Of a stretch of DNA of 64,000 nt, positions 14,387 to 25,300 are shown one piece after another. Within the stretch, counting starts at the first letter, position 1. The number at the start of each line of letters is the position of its first letter. Origin of the DNA: Procambarus clarkii (Eukaryota; Arthropoda; Malacostraca; Decapoda; Cambaridae); assembly GCF_040958095.1 (NCBI RefSeq), contig NC_091152.1, positions 16,908,041 to 16,972,040 on the forward strand, in the 5' to 3' direction. Made by a program: the position numbers and the translations under genes. The notes beneath the pieces are model-generated. The model was not told the origin of the DNA. It saw only the letters and a program-made list of their open reading frames with translations, and did no database searches.

Positions 14387-14685
14387 CCACATTGTGCTGT
14401 GGTTGTGGTGACTGCTTGTCTATACAAGATGGTTAGTGTGAGAGCGAGCTTCCCAGAGCGGCAACCTTCACGTATTGTTATGGAGCAGTCACCCCTTTGT
14501 TTGAGTGCCCTGTGTTCGTTCTCTGTATACCAGAGTAATGATGGAGGCCTTCGCTGTCCGTGTTGTCATTTCCTCTCTGGCTGGGATTACCTTCATGCAG
14601 ATTTCACCCTCTCATTATAGCTTATAGAAGTACTGATAACTGAAGGCTAATGGCGAGAGTGACATATGTCAAGGATCTTCTTTTC
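14387..14685. other. Unassigned spacer
   Basis: Moderately GC-balanced sequence with short open frames only; no domain, splice-linked exon or repeat core recognised. Confidence 0.4.
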
Positions 14686-15962
14686 AATACAATACAATTT
14701 TATTTAGGTAAGGTACATACATACAATAAATATTTACAAGGATTGTTTAACTTATAGGTAGAGCTAGTACATACAATGCCTAAAGCCACTATTACGCAAA
14801 GCGTTTCGGGCATGATAAACTTAAATGACAAGCTTAATACTAATTGAGCATAATGAGTAGAATGAAAACAAGAAATGAAAACATAGATGAAAAAGCAGCA
14901 CAAATACAATTATGTCGACAAACAGCGCTCTTTAAAGAAAAAACAGACCTTGGTTGACAATAGAAGGGTAAGGTAGGTTACAGGGAATTTATTAGGTATA
15001 GCTTCGCTTTAACTTAAACTGGTTGAGAGAGGTACAGTCTTTAACATGGTTGGAAGGTCATTCCACATTCTGGGCCCCTTGATTTGTAGAGCATTTCTAG
15101 TTTGATTAAGTCGTACTCTAGGAATATCAAAACTGTATTTATTTCTGGTGTGATGCTCATGGGTTCTGATACAACCTTCTATGAAGCTTTTGAGATCAGG
15201 ATTGGCATTATAGTTTAGCGTTTTATATATGTATAATACACATGAGAGAATGTGCAGTGACTTAATGTCTAACATATTCAGAGATTTGAGTAGGGGTACC
15301 GAGTGATGTCTGGGGCCAGAATTGGATATTGTCCTAATAGCAGCTTTGTGTTGAGTAATTAGAGGACGTAAGTGATTTTGGGTAGTAGAGCCCCAAGCAC
15401 AAATACCATAGTTGAGATATGGATAGATACGGGAGTAATAGAGAGTCCACCAGGGCAGGGCGTGGTACATAATATCTGATCTTAGAAAGAATGCCCACAG
15501 TTTTTGAAACTTTTTTTGTTATGTTTAGAATGTGTCCCTGGAAATTAAGCTTGTGGTCAATGAGAATGCCAAGGAATTTGCCATCTAATTTGTTACAAAT
15601 TTGGGTATTGTTTATTTTGAGATTTATTTGATTAGAGGATTTATTGCCAAACAGAATATAGAAAGTTTTGTCAATGTTAAGGGTGAGTTTGTTGGCAGTT
15701 AGCCACAGATGGACTTTATTTAGCTCAGTATTTACTGTGGCATTTAGAGCAAGGGGATCAGGACTGGAGTAAATGAAGGTTGTGTCGTCAGCAAATAGAA
15801 TTGGTTTGAGGTGTTGGGAGGCATTTGGAAGGTCATTAATGTAGATGAGAAAGAGGAGAGGGCCAAGTATGCTGCCCTGGGGAACACCAATGTTGATGGG
15901 TTTAATGATATTCTGTAACCTTTCCTTGCCACAGTCAACCAACAAACTAATACTAAACATAG
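14686..15962 (-). mobile_element. LINE1-type copy with RT core, one frameshift
   Basis: The minus frame from 15960 shows the RT core: GVPQGSILGPLLFLIYINDL, catalytic FADD at 15795-15784, WLTANKLTLNIDKTFYILFG and KLDGKFLGILIDHKLNFQGH. Near 15450 the frame shifts and resumes as SRIYPYLNYGICAWGSTTQN to about 15009. The 3' UTR carries GCCCGAAACGCTTTGCGTAA and ends at 14686 in ACAATACAATTTTATTTAGG (reversed). The N-terminus and endonuclease are missing. Its truncated end abuts the 3' end of the LINE2 copy. Confidence 0.88.
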
Positions 15963-15965
15963 AAA

Positions 15966-16945
15966 AGACCTACTATTTATTTATTTATTTATATATATAC
16001 AAGAAGGTACATTGGGATTGTGAGGATACATAGCATAGTAATTACATTCTTGTAAAGCCACTAGTACGCGCAGCGTTTCGGGCAGGTCCTTAATCTAAGG
16101 AAATATTAAGTAGGTAAATACTTGCAAAATTTATAAAAATGATAACAGGTACATAGCAAGAAAAAAAATAAAAGATGAGAGAAAATTTGTAGGTATATTA
16201 AAGCACATAGGTAGCTCAGATTGATTGCAATGACAGCTTGAATGGTAGTTAAAAAAAATTAGTAGGCACAATACAGCATATGGCTAGCACATAAAAGAAG
16301 ACAGCAATGAACACAATGATAAGGTTGTTTGGATTAAGTACATTAAGATTGGGAGATTGGGTAACACTAGATACAGAGCAAATTTAAAGCTCAGTGTAGG
16401 AAACTAAATAGATGAAGTTAGGTACGTTTTGGTTTTGGTTTTAAATAAGGCAAAAGTTTTACAGTTTTTCAATTCACTAGGGAGTGAGTTCCATAGACTA
16501 GGTCCCTTAATTTGCATAGTGTGTTTACACAGATTAAGCTTGACCCTGGGGATATCAAAGAGATATTTATTTCTGGTGTTGTGATAATGGGTCCTATTAC
16601 ATCTGTCCAGGGAGAGTTTCAGAGCAGGATTTGCTTTTAAGAACAGGGTTTTGTAAATGTAGTTGACACAAGAGAATGTGTGGAGGGAGTTAATATTTAG
16701 CAAGTTTAGGGATTTAAACAAGGGAGCTGAGTGTTGTCTGAAAGCAGAATTTGTTATTATTCTGATAGCAGATTTTTGCTGGGTGATGATGGGCTTAAGG
16801 TGGTTTGCAGTGGTAGACCCCCATGCACAGATACCATAATTAAGATAGGGGTAGATTAGTGCATAATATAGTGAGAGGAGAGCAGAGTTAGGAACATAAT
16901 ATCTTATTTTAGAGAGTATACCAACTGTTTTAGAGACTTTTAGAG
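15966..16945 (-). mobile_element. LINE2-type copy, 5'-truncated; reference for the tail family
   Basis: The minus frame at 16721-16404 reads HYHNTRNKYLFDIPRVKLNL and MQIKGPSLWNSLPSELKNC, homologous to but distinct from LINE1 (HTRNKYSFDIPRV). Upstream pieces (IYPYLNYGICAWGST at about 16850) extend it to about 16945. Its 3' UTR contains GCCCGAAACGCTGCGCGTAC, AGTGGCTTTACAAGAATGTA and a terminal (TAAA)n. This links the solo tails at 4020, 4945, 6070, 9055 and 17485 to a reverse-transcriptase family. Confidence 0.85.
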
Positions 16946-16959
16946 ACTAGAGGGGTATA

Positions 16960-17130
16960 GTGAGGCGTGACGTCACGGAATGACGTTTGGAGGCAGCCAT
17001 GACGTCACACAGTAATACAGCATGGGAGGCATGACGTAGTACAGCAGCAGACGTAGCGGCAGTAGTACAGCAGACAGAGGTGGCGCGGTGACGTATATAA
17101 GGGTCCCGGAGGCCAGGAGCGCCACACACG
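16960..17130 (+). promoter_or_regulatory. TATA promoter with clustered CRE sites
   Basis: Two full palindromic TGACGTCA sites (16968-16975, 17000-17007) and further TGACGT half-sites (16981, 17032, 17089) precede TATATAA at 17094-17100. The start codon is at 17155, which places transcription start near 17125-17140; CTCAGC at 17134 is a possible initiator. TGACGTCA is the known CREB/ATF binding site; cAMP-type control is an inference. The cluster begins about 20 bp after the truncated end of the LINE2 copy. Confidence 0.7.
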
Positions 17131-17154
17131 GTGCTCAGCTCCCAACACAGGACG

Positions 17155-17175
17155 ATGATGGCCAGCAAGCTCCTG
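17155..17175 (+). CDS. Exon 1 of the tyrosine-rich secreted peptide gene (MMASKLL)
   Basis: ATGATG at 17155 opens seven codons (MMASKLL) ending at a strong donor, CTG|GTGAGT, phase 0. The start follows the TATA box by about 55 bp. Exon 1 supplies only the N-region of the signal peptide; exon 2 at 20674 supplies the hydrophobic core in the same phase. The pairing is inferred from phase, orientation and the fit of the joined signal peptide. The intron (17176-20673) holds a LINE tail, a SINE and two tandem arrays. Confidence 0.75.
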
Positions 17176-17484
17176 GTGAGTCCACAGTTCTCTCTTGCAT
17201 GTCCCCTCCCGCCGGCGGCGACCACTCTCCTGACAAACATTCTAGTGTGATAGGTTTCCCCTGGAGGCTGTCCGGATTCTACAGACTGTTAATGCATGCG
17301 GGCTGCATGTTGACCAGTTGGTTATTTCAAAGAAAGCAGAGAGATAGCATCAATAAAGTCGGGGTGGGAATTCGTTGTAAATGGAATGTCTCAGGCCTCT
17401 GTTATTTAACATATATAATATTTACACTCAGGATTGAGCAGCATTATCGGCAAACGATGACATCTTATTGCTTCATATTTACAA

Positions 17485-17491
17485 TTATTAC

Positions 17492-17538
<47 letters not shown>

Positions 17539-17712
17539 TATATATACAAGAAGGTACATTGGGTTTGTGAGAATACATTGGATAGTACAGTATTTACATT
17601 CTTGTAAAGCCACTAGTACGCGCAGCGTTTCGGGCAGGTCCTTAATCTAGCAGATAATTTTAAGTAGGTAAATTCTACCAGAATTGATAGAACTTATAGA
17701 ATTGATTATAGA
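17485..17712 (-). mobile_element. LINE2-type 3' tail in intron 1
   Basis: A (TTTA)n run at 17488-17540, the ACAAGAAGGTACATTGGG core and GCGCAGCGTTTCGGGCAGG, then 3' UTR sequence (AAGTAGGTAAATTCTACCAG) as at 9298-9330. Confidence 0.85.
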
Positions 17713-17714
17713 TA

Positions 17715-17885
17715 GATAACTTAACCTATCAACGGTATAGGTTAAGTAATAATTGTAATTAAGAAGCAATAAGATGCTTATCTTAACATACTAAGAAGGT
17801 TAGGTAAGGTCGGTGTTTTCTATGAAGCTTTTCAAGGTAAACTAAAATATTCACAATCAATTAGTATATCACATATGCACTTATT
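17715..17885. repeat. Interspersed repeat shared with 53245-53375
   Basis: TATAGGTTAAGTAATAATTG, TAATTAAGAAGCAATA and GGTAAACTAAAATATTCACA recur in the same order within the Tigger-like element near 53245-53375. The family is not identified. Confidence 0.6.
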
Positions 17886-18069
17886 AAATAAGCCAATATT
17901 GACTTAAAGAAAGTGCAAGAACGGGTTGTGGACAAAATGGGACAGACAAAAACCTATATTTTGAAGAGTAATTTAATTAGCTTAATTTACACGACTGAAA
18001 TATATAAATTAATGAAAGGGTGTAATAAAAGGAATATACATAAGGCTGTAAATATATCTATAACGCAAT

Positions 18070-18365
18070 TCTTTTTTTTTTTTTTTTTTTTTTTTTTGAG
18101 ATATATACAAGAGTTGTTACATTCTTGTAGAGCCACTAGTACGCGTAGCGTTTCGGGCAAGTCCTTAATCCTATGGTCCCTGGAATACGATCCCCGCCGC
18201 GAAGAATTGTTGTTACAACCAAGTACACATTTTACTGTTGAGTTAAACAGAGGCTACAGTTAAGGAATTGCGCCCAGTAAATCCTCCCCGGCCAGGATAC
18301 GAACCCAAGACATAGCGCTCGCGGAACGCCAGGCGAGTGTCTTACCACTGCACCACGGAGACTGT
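18070..18365 (-). mobile_element. tRNA-derived SINE (family A) with a LINE2-like tail
   Basis: The reverse complement begins with A box TGGTGCAGTGGTAAGAC (about 18354-18338) and B box GGGTTCGTATCC (18306-18295). A body with GGCCGGGGAGGATTTACTGG and TTCGCGGCGGGGATCG follows. The 3' end, GCCCGAAACGCTACGCGTAC and AGTGGCTCTACAAGAATGTA, is shared with the LINE2 3' UTR, then poly(A) (T-run 18072-18097). The head resembles a tRNA but the body does not. It lies in intron 1 of the tyrosine-rich gene, antisense to it. Confidence 0.85.
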
Positions 18366-18948
18366 TAATATGACACAATAGATATAAATTTAATAAATTT
18401 TGATTCAGTATAGATCTTGATAAATACTGGTTTGGAAATAAATTTTCTATATTGGTTTATGGAATGAATTACCGGGTAACGTGATAGACATGGGATAGTT
18501 GGAGTGTTTCAGTCGTAGGATAGACATACAGTATATATGAAGGAATTTGGATTGATATAAATAAAAGCTGCAGTGAAGGGATCAATAGGCTTTTTGATTC
18601 CTGCATTCTGAAGTTCGTTTGCTATTTTATAGTTTTCTTCTATAGTTTATAGTTTTCTCGCACACCACTTTCCTATATTATGTTAAATCTAATTTCCTTA
18701 TGATCACTGTTCCCAAACTTGCTTCTCATTTCTATATCATTCACTAGAGTTTCTGCTAGAACCTAGTCTAATATTTTGCTTTTCGTGATGGTTCCACGAT
18801 ATATTGTTGAAGAAAGCAGTTCTCCAACATTTCTGAATTTACATTGTCAATGTTATTTATACAGTTTAATGTACTATAATTAGTTGCCAATGATACAAGC
18901 GTTGTCATGACTAGATACCAAGGATACTGCTATACCAAGGATATATCT
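18366..18948. other. Intron 1 sequence without recognised features
   Basis: AT-rich; no coding frame or repeat core identified between the SINE and the 16-bp array. Confidence 0.5.
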
Positions 18949-18950
18949 GC

Positions 18951-19492
18951 GCACACATGTATCTGTGCACACATGTATCTGAGCACACATGTATCTGCGC
19001 ACACATGTATCTGTGCACACATGTATCTGAGCACACATGTATCTGAGCACACATGTATCTGTGCACACATGTATCTGCGCACACATGTATCTGTGCACAC
19101 ATGTATCTGCGCACACATGTATCTGTGCACACATGTATCTGAGCACACATGTATCTGCGCACACATGTATCTGTGCACACATGTATCTGAGCACACATGT
19201 ATCTGAGCACACATGTATCTGTGCACACATGTATCTGAGCACACATGTATCTGTGCACACATGTATCTGAGCACACATGTATCTACGCACACATGTATCT
19301 GTGCACACATGTATCTGCGCACACATGTATCTGTGCACACATGTATCTGAGCACACATGTATCTACGCACACATGTATCTGCGCACACATGTATCTGAGC
19401 ACACATGTATCTGAGCACACATGTATCTACGCACACATGTATCTGTGCACACATGTATCTGCGCACACATGTATCTGAGCACACATTTCCTT
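18951..19492. repeat. 16-bp minisatellite, ACATGTATCTGNGCAC, about 34 copies
   Basis: Units of exactly 16 bp share GCACACATGTATCT and differ at the dinucleotide after TCT, which is GT, GA, GC or AC. Nearly all variation sits at these two bases. Because 16 is not a multiple of 3, each strand has long frames rotating through Thr/His/Cys-rich peptides; these are spurious. It lies inside intron 1 of the tyrosine-rich gene. Confidence 0.97.
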
Positions 19493-19878
19493 CTATCGAG
19501 CTTTGGCGGCCTATATGACACACCTTTCATTAAGCCATCATTATTTTCATGTTATTCATTTCTGACAGCTGTGTGTGGCTCAGTTTTTAACCCCTTGTTG
19601 TCAGAACATCTATTTGCTTTCTGATATATATTGCTGCTCCCCTCCTTCTCTAATCTATCAATGTGTAGCAATTTGTAACTTCAATTTATATTGAGACAAT
19701 AGTTAATTATTTTGCACATTCATACATGATTCTGTTAGAGAAATAATATCTATTAATTCTGTGTAGATAAATAAATGCTAAAAGTCAGCTAACATTTTAA
19801 ATTCAACTGGATAAGATCATTAGGGCAAATGGGGGGGGGGATCTTGACAAGCTGCCGGCTTCCTGTCCTCATCGAGGC
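19493..19878. other. Intron 1 sequence without recognised features
   Basis: Unrecognised sequence with a G-run (19831-19841) before the splice-acceptor array. Confidence 0.45.
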
Positions 19879-20673
19879 CACTGTGCTGGCTCTCCTGACT
19901 GTTGTAACACAATGTTGTCACACTCGCAGGTACTGGTACTGGTGGTGCTGGCTCTCCTGACTGTTGTAACACAGTGTTGTCACACTCGCAGGTACTGGTA
20001 CTGGTGGTGCTGGCTCTCCTGACTGTTGTAACACAGTGTTGTCTCACTCGCAGGTACTGGTACTGGTGGTGCTGGCTCTCCTGACTGTTGTAACACAGTG
20101 TTGTCTCACTCGCAGGTACTGGTACTGGTGGTGCTGGCTCTCCTGACTGTTGTAACACAATGTTGTCTCACTCGCAGGTACTGGTACTGGTGGTGCTGGC
20201 TCTCCTGACTGTTGTAACACAGTGTTGTCTCACTCGCAGGTACTGGTACTGGTGGTGCTGGCTCTACTGACTGTTGTAACACAATGTTGTCTCACTCGCA
20301 GGTACTGGTACTGGTGGTGCTGGCTCTCCTGACTGTTGTAACACAGTGTTGGCTCACTCGCAGGTACTGGTACTGGTGGTGCTGGCTCTCCTGACTGTTG
20401 TAACACAGTGTTGGCTCACTCGCAGGTACTGGTACTGGTGGTGCTGGCTCTCCTGACTGTTGTAACACAGTGTTGGCTCACTCGCAGGTACTGGTACTGG
20501 TGGTGCTGGCTCTCCTGACTGTTGTAACACAGTGTTGGCTCACTCGCAGGTACTGGTACTGGTGGTGCTGGCTCTACTGACTGTTGTAACACAGTGTTGT
20601 CTCACTCGCAGGTACTGGTACTGGTGGTGCTGGCTCTCCTGACTGTTGTAACACAGTGTTGTCTCACTCGCAG
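19879..20673 (+). repeat. 62-bp tandem array of the exon-2 splice acceptor
   Basis: Twelve complete 62-bp units, with GTACTGG starts at 19930, 19992, 20054 and then every 62 bp up to 20612, plus a partial unit from 19879, lead directly into the true exon 2 at 20674. Each unit has about 32 bp identical to the start of exon 2 (GTACTGGTACTGGTGGTGCT, then GGCTCTCCTGAC) and about 30 bp of intron with TTGTAAC (branch-point-like) and TCACTCGCAG. Every unit thus repeats a complete candidate 3' splice site. Using any upstream copy would give a frame that ends at TGA about 30 codons later. Confidence 0.93.
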
Positions 20674-20886
20674 GTACTGGTACTGGTGGTGCTGGCTCTC
20701 CTGACGGTAGCAGTCGTCGGGGCTCCGGACTACGGCTACTACACTTACCCCTACGGCCCTAATCCTCCCTACGTGAGCTACTACTACGGAAATTCCCCGT
20801 ATTACTACTACTACAACTACGGCTATCCGTACTACAACTACGGCTACCCACTCTCCTACAGTTACGTTAATATGATGTCCGGATAG
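20674..20886 (+). CDS. Exon 2: small secreted tyrosine-rich peptide
   Basis: After CTCGCAG|GTACTG the frame gives 70 residues to TAG at 20884-20886. Joined to exon 1 (MMASKLL) the product is 77 residues. Residues 1-23 form a classic signal peptide, with a hydrophobic core VLVLVVLALLTVAVVG and probable cleavage before APDYGYY. The mature part, about 54 residues, has 22 Tyr (41%) with Pro, Gly and Asn in PYY, GYP and NYG motifs and runs of up to five Tyr; there is no Cys. Such composition is known in extracellular structural proteins (cuticle, cement, shell matrix), where Tyr can be cross-linked; that role here is inference. I do not recognise a named family. A frame from upstream of 20674 is also open but would begin in the intronic repeat. 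Confidence 0.8.
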   Translation, partial: VLVLVVLALLTVAVVGAPDYGYYTYPYGPNPPYVSYYYGNSPYYYYYNYGYPYYNYGYPLSYSYVNMMSG

Positions 20887-21335
20887 GTGGACTATCCGGA
20901 TTATCCAGCAGTCCGGATAGGCGGCGACCTGGGCTGCCGGAAGCCCAAGTGAGAGGCTTCAAAATTCTTGGAAAAGTTCCCGGATAAGTTTTTCAAGAAG
21001 TTTCAGAAGACTCCGACAAGCCTCGCAAGCCTAGCATCTCCCAAACATGGTATCAGCCTTATTACACCTTTATTTTGGTAAAAGTGCGTAGTAGTTGAAT
21101 GATGGCGAGTAGTGTAGAGTGCGTGAAGGAGTCCCACGGGGCTTGGGAGCCTACGCACTCAACACGAACATCGTCTGAGTGTGTGAACGCAATTTATTAA
21201 AATCGGTATTTGAGGGTGTCTATACACACACATTATTAGGAAATAAACTCACAATTGTCGATTTCAAAGAACTGAAGATAAAATAAATAATTAGTTTACC
21301 ATTATTTTGTGTTAATATTACGTTCCACGTCGACT
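20887..21335 (+). other. Probable 3' UTR of the tyrosine-rich gene
   Basis: No coding frame. CCGGATA occurs several times in both orientations just after the stop (20877-20920). A canonical AATAAA lies at 21242-21247, the first good polyadenylation signal, suggesting a 3' UTR of about 370-390 bases. Confidence 0.5.
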
Positions 21336-22232
21336 AATAAATAAATAAATAAATATGTTTATTCAGGTAAGGTATATACATACAAGTGATGTTACATTAA
21401 TGGATTGATATATAGATAGAGCTAGTACATACAATGCCTAAAGCCACTATTACGCAATGCGTTTCGGGCAGGAAAAACATTAATATCTAGAACTTAATAC
21501 TAATTGAGCATAAAGAATAAAAAGTGTTGAGAACAAATACAAATAAAGATAAAAAAAGGGGGGGGGGGAACATGACTGAAAAAGCAGCACAAATACAATA
21601 GGTTGACAAAAAGTGATAAAAAAAAAAAAAATAACAGACATGGGTTGACAATAGAGGAGTGAGGTAGGTTACAGGGAATTTATTAGGTAGTGTTTAGTTT
21701 ATATCTTAAACTGGTTGAGAGAGGTACAGTCTTTAACATGGTTGGGAAGGTCATTCCACATTCTGGGTCCCTTGATTTGTAGAGCATTTCTAGTTTGATT
21801 AAGTCGTACTCTAGGAATATCAAAACTGTATTTATTCCTGGTGTGGTGCTCATGGGTTCTGTTACAACCTTCTATGAAGCTTTTGAGGTCAGGATTGGCA
21901 TTACAGTTCAGCGTTTTATATATGTATAATACACATGAGAGAATGTGCAGTGACTTAATATCTAACATATTCAGAGATTTGAGTAAGGGTACCGAGTGAT
22001 GTCTGGGGCCAGAGTTGGATATTGTCCTAATAGCAGCTTTGTGTTGGGTAATTAGAGGACGTAAATGATTTTGGGTAGTAGAACCCCAAGCACAAATACC
22101 ATAGTTGAGATATGGATAGATAAGGGAGTAATAGAGAGTAACCAGGGCAGGGCGTGGTACATAATATCTGATCTTAGAAAGAATGCCAACAGTTTTTGAA
22201 ACTTTTTTTGATATATTTAGAATGTGTCCCTG
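21336..22232 (-). mobile_element. LINE1-type copy, 5'-truncated
   Basis: The minus frame at 22277-21699 reads KKVSKTVGILSKIRYYVPRP, SLIYPYLNYGICAWGSTTQN, HTRNKYSFDIPRVRL and IKGPRMWNDLPNHV. The 3' UTR carries GCCCGAAACGCATTGCGTAA and ends in (TTTA)n at 21338-21355. The RT catalytic core is missing. A G-run and A-runs (21556-21633) in the 3' UTR differ from the other copies. Confidence 0.87.
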
Positions 22233-22360
22233 GACACATTCCCTGTCCCTGGACACTAAGTCGACAGTCCGACACACTAGTGCATAATAATAATCTGTGA
22301 CTACAGCTTCGAACCACCGCCATCAATACAGACTTGTTATTAAAATGTTTGTCATTAGTC

Positions 22361-25300
22361 AACTGTTCCTGGCCTCTGGTAATATTGGGAGAACCGTTCC
22401 TGGCCTCTGGTAATATTGGGAGAACTGTTCCTGGCCTCTGGTAATATTGGGTGAACTGTTCCTGGCCTCTGGTAATATTGGGAGAACTGTTCCTGGCCTC
22501 TGGTAATATTGGGAGAACTGTTCCTGGCCTCTGGTAATATTGGGTTAAGTGTTCCTGGCCTCTGGTAATATTGGGTGAACTGTTCGTGGCCTCTGGTAAT
22601 ATTGGGTGAACTGTTCCTGGCCTCTGGTAATATTGGGAGAACCGTTCCTGGCCTCTGGTAATATTGGAAGAACTGTTCCTGGCCTCTGGTAATATTGGGT
22701 GAACTGTTCCTGGCCTCTGGTAATATTGGGAGAACTGTTCCTGGCCTCTGGTAATATTGGGAGAACTGTTCCTGGCCTCTGGTAATATTGGGTTAAGTGT
22801 TCCTGGCCTCTGGTAATATTGGGTGAACTGTTCCTGGCCTCTGGTAATATTGGGAGAACTGTTCCTGGCCTCTGGTAATATTGGGAGAACTGTTCCTGGC
22901 CTCTGGTAATATTGGGAGAACTGTTCCTGGCCTCTGGTAATATTGGGTGAACTGTTCCTGGCCTCTGGTAATATTGGGAGAACTGTTCCTGGCCTCTGGT
23001 AATATTGGGAGAACTGTTCCTGGCCTCTGGTAATATTGGGTTAAGTGTTCCTGGCCTCTGGTAATATTGGGTGAACTGTTCCTGGCCTCTGGTAATATTG
23101 GGTGAACTGTTCCTGGCCTCTGGTAATATTGGGAGAACCGTTCCTGGCCTCTGGTAATATTGGGAGAACTGTTCCTGGCCTCTGGTAATATTGGGTGAAC
23201 TGTTTCTGGCCTCTGGTAATATTGGGAGAACTGTTCCTGGCCTCTGGTAATATTGGGAGAACTGTTCCTGGCCTCTGGTAATATTGGGTTAAGTGTTCCT
23301 GGCCTCTGGTAATATTGGGTGAACTGTTCCTGGCCTCTGGTAATATTGGGAGAACTGTTCCTGGCCTCTGGTAATATTGGGAGAACTGTTCCTGGCCTCT
23401 GGTAATATTGGGTTAAGTGTTCCTGGCCTCTGGTAATATTGGGTGAACTGTTCCTGGCCTCTGGTAATATTGGGTGAACTGTTCCTGGCCTCTGGTAATA
23501 TTGGGAGAACTGTTCCTGGCCTCTGGTAATATTGGGTTAAGTGTTCCTGGCCTCTGGTAATATTGGGAGAACTGTTCCTGGCCTCTGGTAATATTGGGAG
23601 AACTGTTCCTGGCCTCTGGTAATATTGGGAGAACTGTTCCTGGCCTCTGGTAATATTGGGAGAACTGTTCCTGGCCTCTGGTAATATTGGGAGAACTGTT
23701 CCTGGCCTCTGGTAATATTGGGTGAACCGTTCCTGGCCTCTGGTAATATTGGGTGAACTGTTCCTGGCCTCTGGTAATATTGGGTGAACTGTTCCTGGCC
23801 TCTGGTAATATTGGGAGAACTGTTCCTGGCCTCTGGTAATATTGGGTGAACTGTTCCTGGCCTCTGGTAATATTGGGTGAACTGTTACTGGCCTCTGGTA
23901 ATATTGGGTGAACTGTTCCTGGCCTCTGGTAATATTGGGTGAACTGTTCCTGGCCTCTGGTAATATTGGGAGAACTGTTCCTGGCCTCTGGTAATATTGG
24001 GAGAACTGTTCCTGGCCTCTGGTAATATTGGGAGAACTGTTCCTGGCCTCTGGTAATATTGGGAGAACTGTTCCTGGCCTCTGGTAATATTGGGAGAACT
24101 GTTCCTGGCCTCTGGTAATATTGGGAGAACTGTTCCTGGCCTCTGGTAATATTGGGTGAACTGTTCCTGGCCTCTGGTAATATTGGGTGAACTGTTCCTG
24201 GCCTCTGGTAATATTGGGTGAACTGTTCCTGGCCTCTGGTAATATTGGGTGAACTGTTCCTGGCCTCTGGTAATATTGGGAGAACTGTTCCTGGCCTTTG
24301 GTAATATTGGGAGAACTGTTCCTGGCCTCTGGTAATATTGGGAGAACTGTTCCTGGCCTCTGGTAATATTGAGAGAACTGTTCCTGGCCTCTGGTAATAT
24401 TGGGTGAACTGTTCCTGGCCTCTGGTAATATTGGGAGAACTGTTCCTGGCCTCTGGTAATATTGGGTTAAGTGTTCCTGGCCTTTGGTAATATTGGGAGA
24501 ACTGTTCCTGGCCTCTGGTAATATTGGGTGAACTGTTCCTGGCCTCTGGTAATATTGGGAGAACTGTTCCTGGCCTCTGGTAATATTGGGTTTAAGTGTT
24601 CCTGGCCTCTGGTAATATTGGGAGAACTGTTCCTGGCCTCTGGTAATATTGGGTGAACCGTTCCTGGCCTCTGGTAATATTGGGTGAACTGTTCCTGGCG
24701 TCTGGTAATATTGGGTGAACTGTTCCTGGCCTCTGGTAATATTGGGAGAACTGTTCCTGGCCTCTGGTAATATTGGGTGAACTGTTCCTGGCCTCTGGTA
24801 ATATTGGGTGAACTGTTACTGGCCTCTGGTAATATTGGGAGAACTGTTCCTGGCCTCTGGTAATATTGGGAGAACTGTTCCTGGCCTCTGGTAATATTGG
24901 GAGAACTGTTCCTGGCCTCTGGTAATATTGGGAGAACTGTTCCTGGCCTCTGTAATATTGGATGAACTGTTCCTGGCCTCTGGTAATTGTGGGTGAACTG
25001 TTCCTGGCCTCTGGTAATATTGGGTGAACTGTTCCTGGCCTCTGGTAATATTGGGTGAACTGTTCCTGGCCTCTGGTAATATTGGGAGAACTGTTCCTGG
25101 CCTCTGGTAATATTGGGTTAAGTGTTCCTGGCCTTTGGTAATATTGGGAGAACTGTTCCTGGCCTCTGGTAATATTGGGTGAACTGTTCCTGGCCTCTGG
25201 TAATATTGGGAGAACTGTTCCTGGCCTCTGGTAATATTGGGAGAACTGTTCCTGGCCTCTGGTAATATTGGGAGAACTGTTCCTGGCCTCTGGTAATATT

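Noticed and set aside
18880-19523. Cys/Thr/His repeat frames on both strands
   Set aside because: Translation of the 16-bp minisatellite within an intron.
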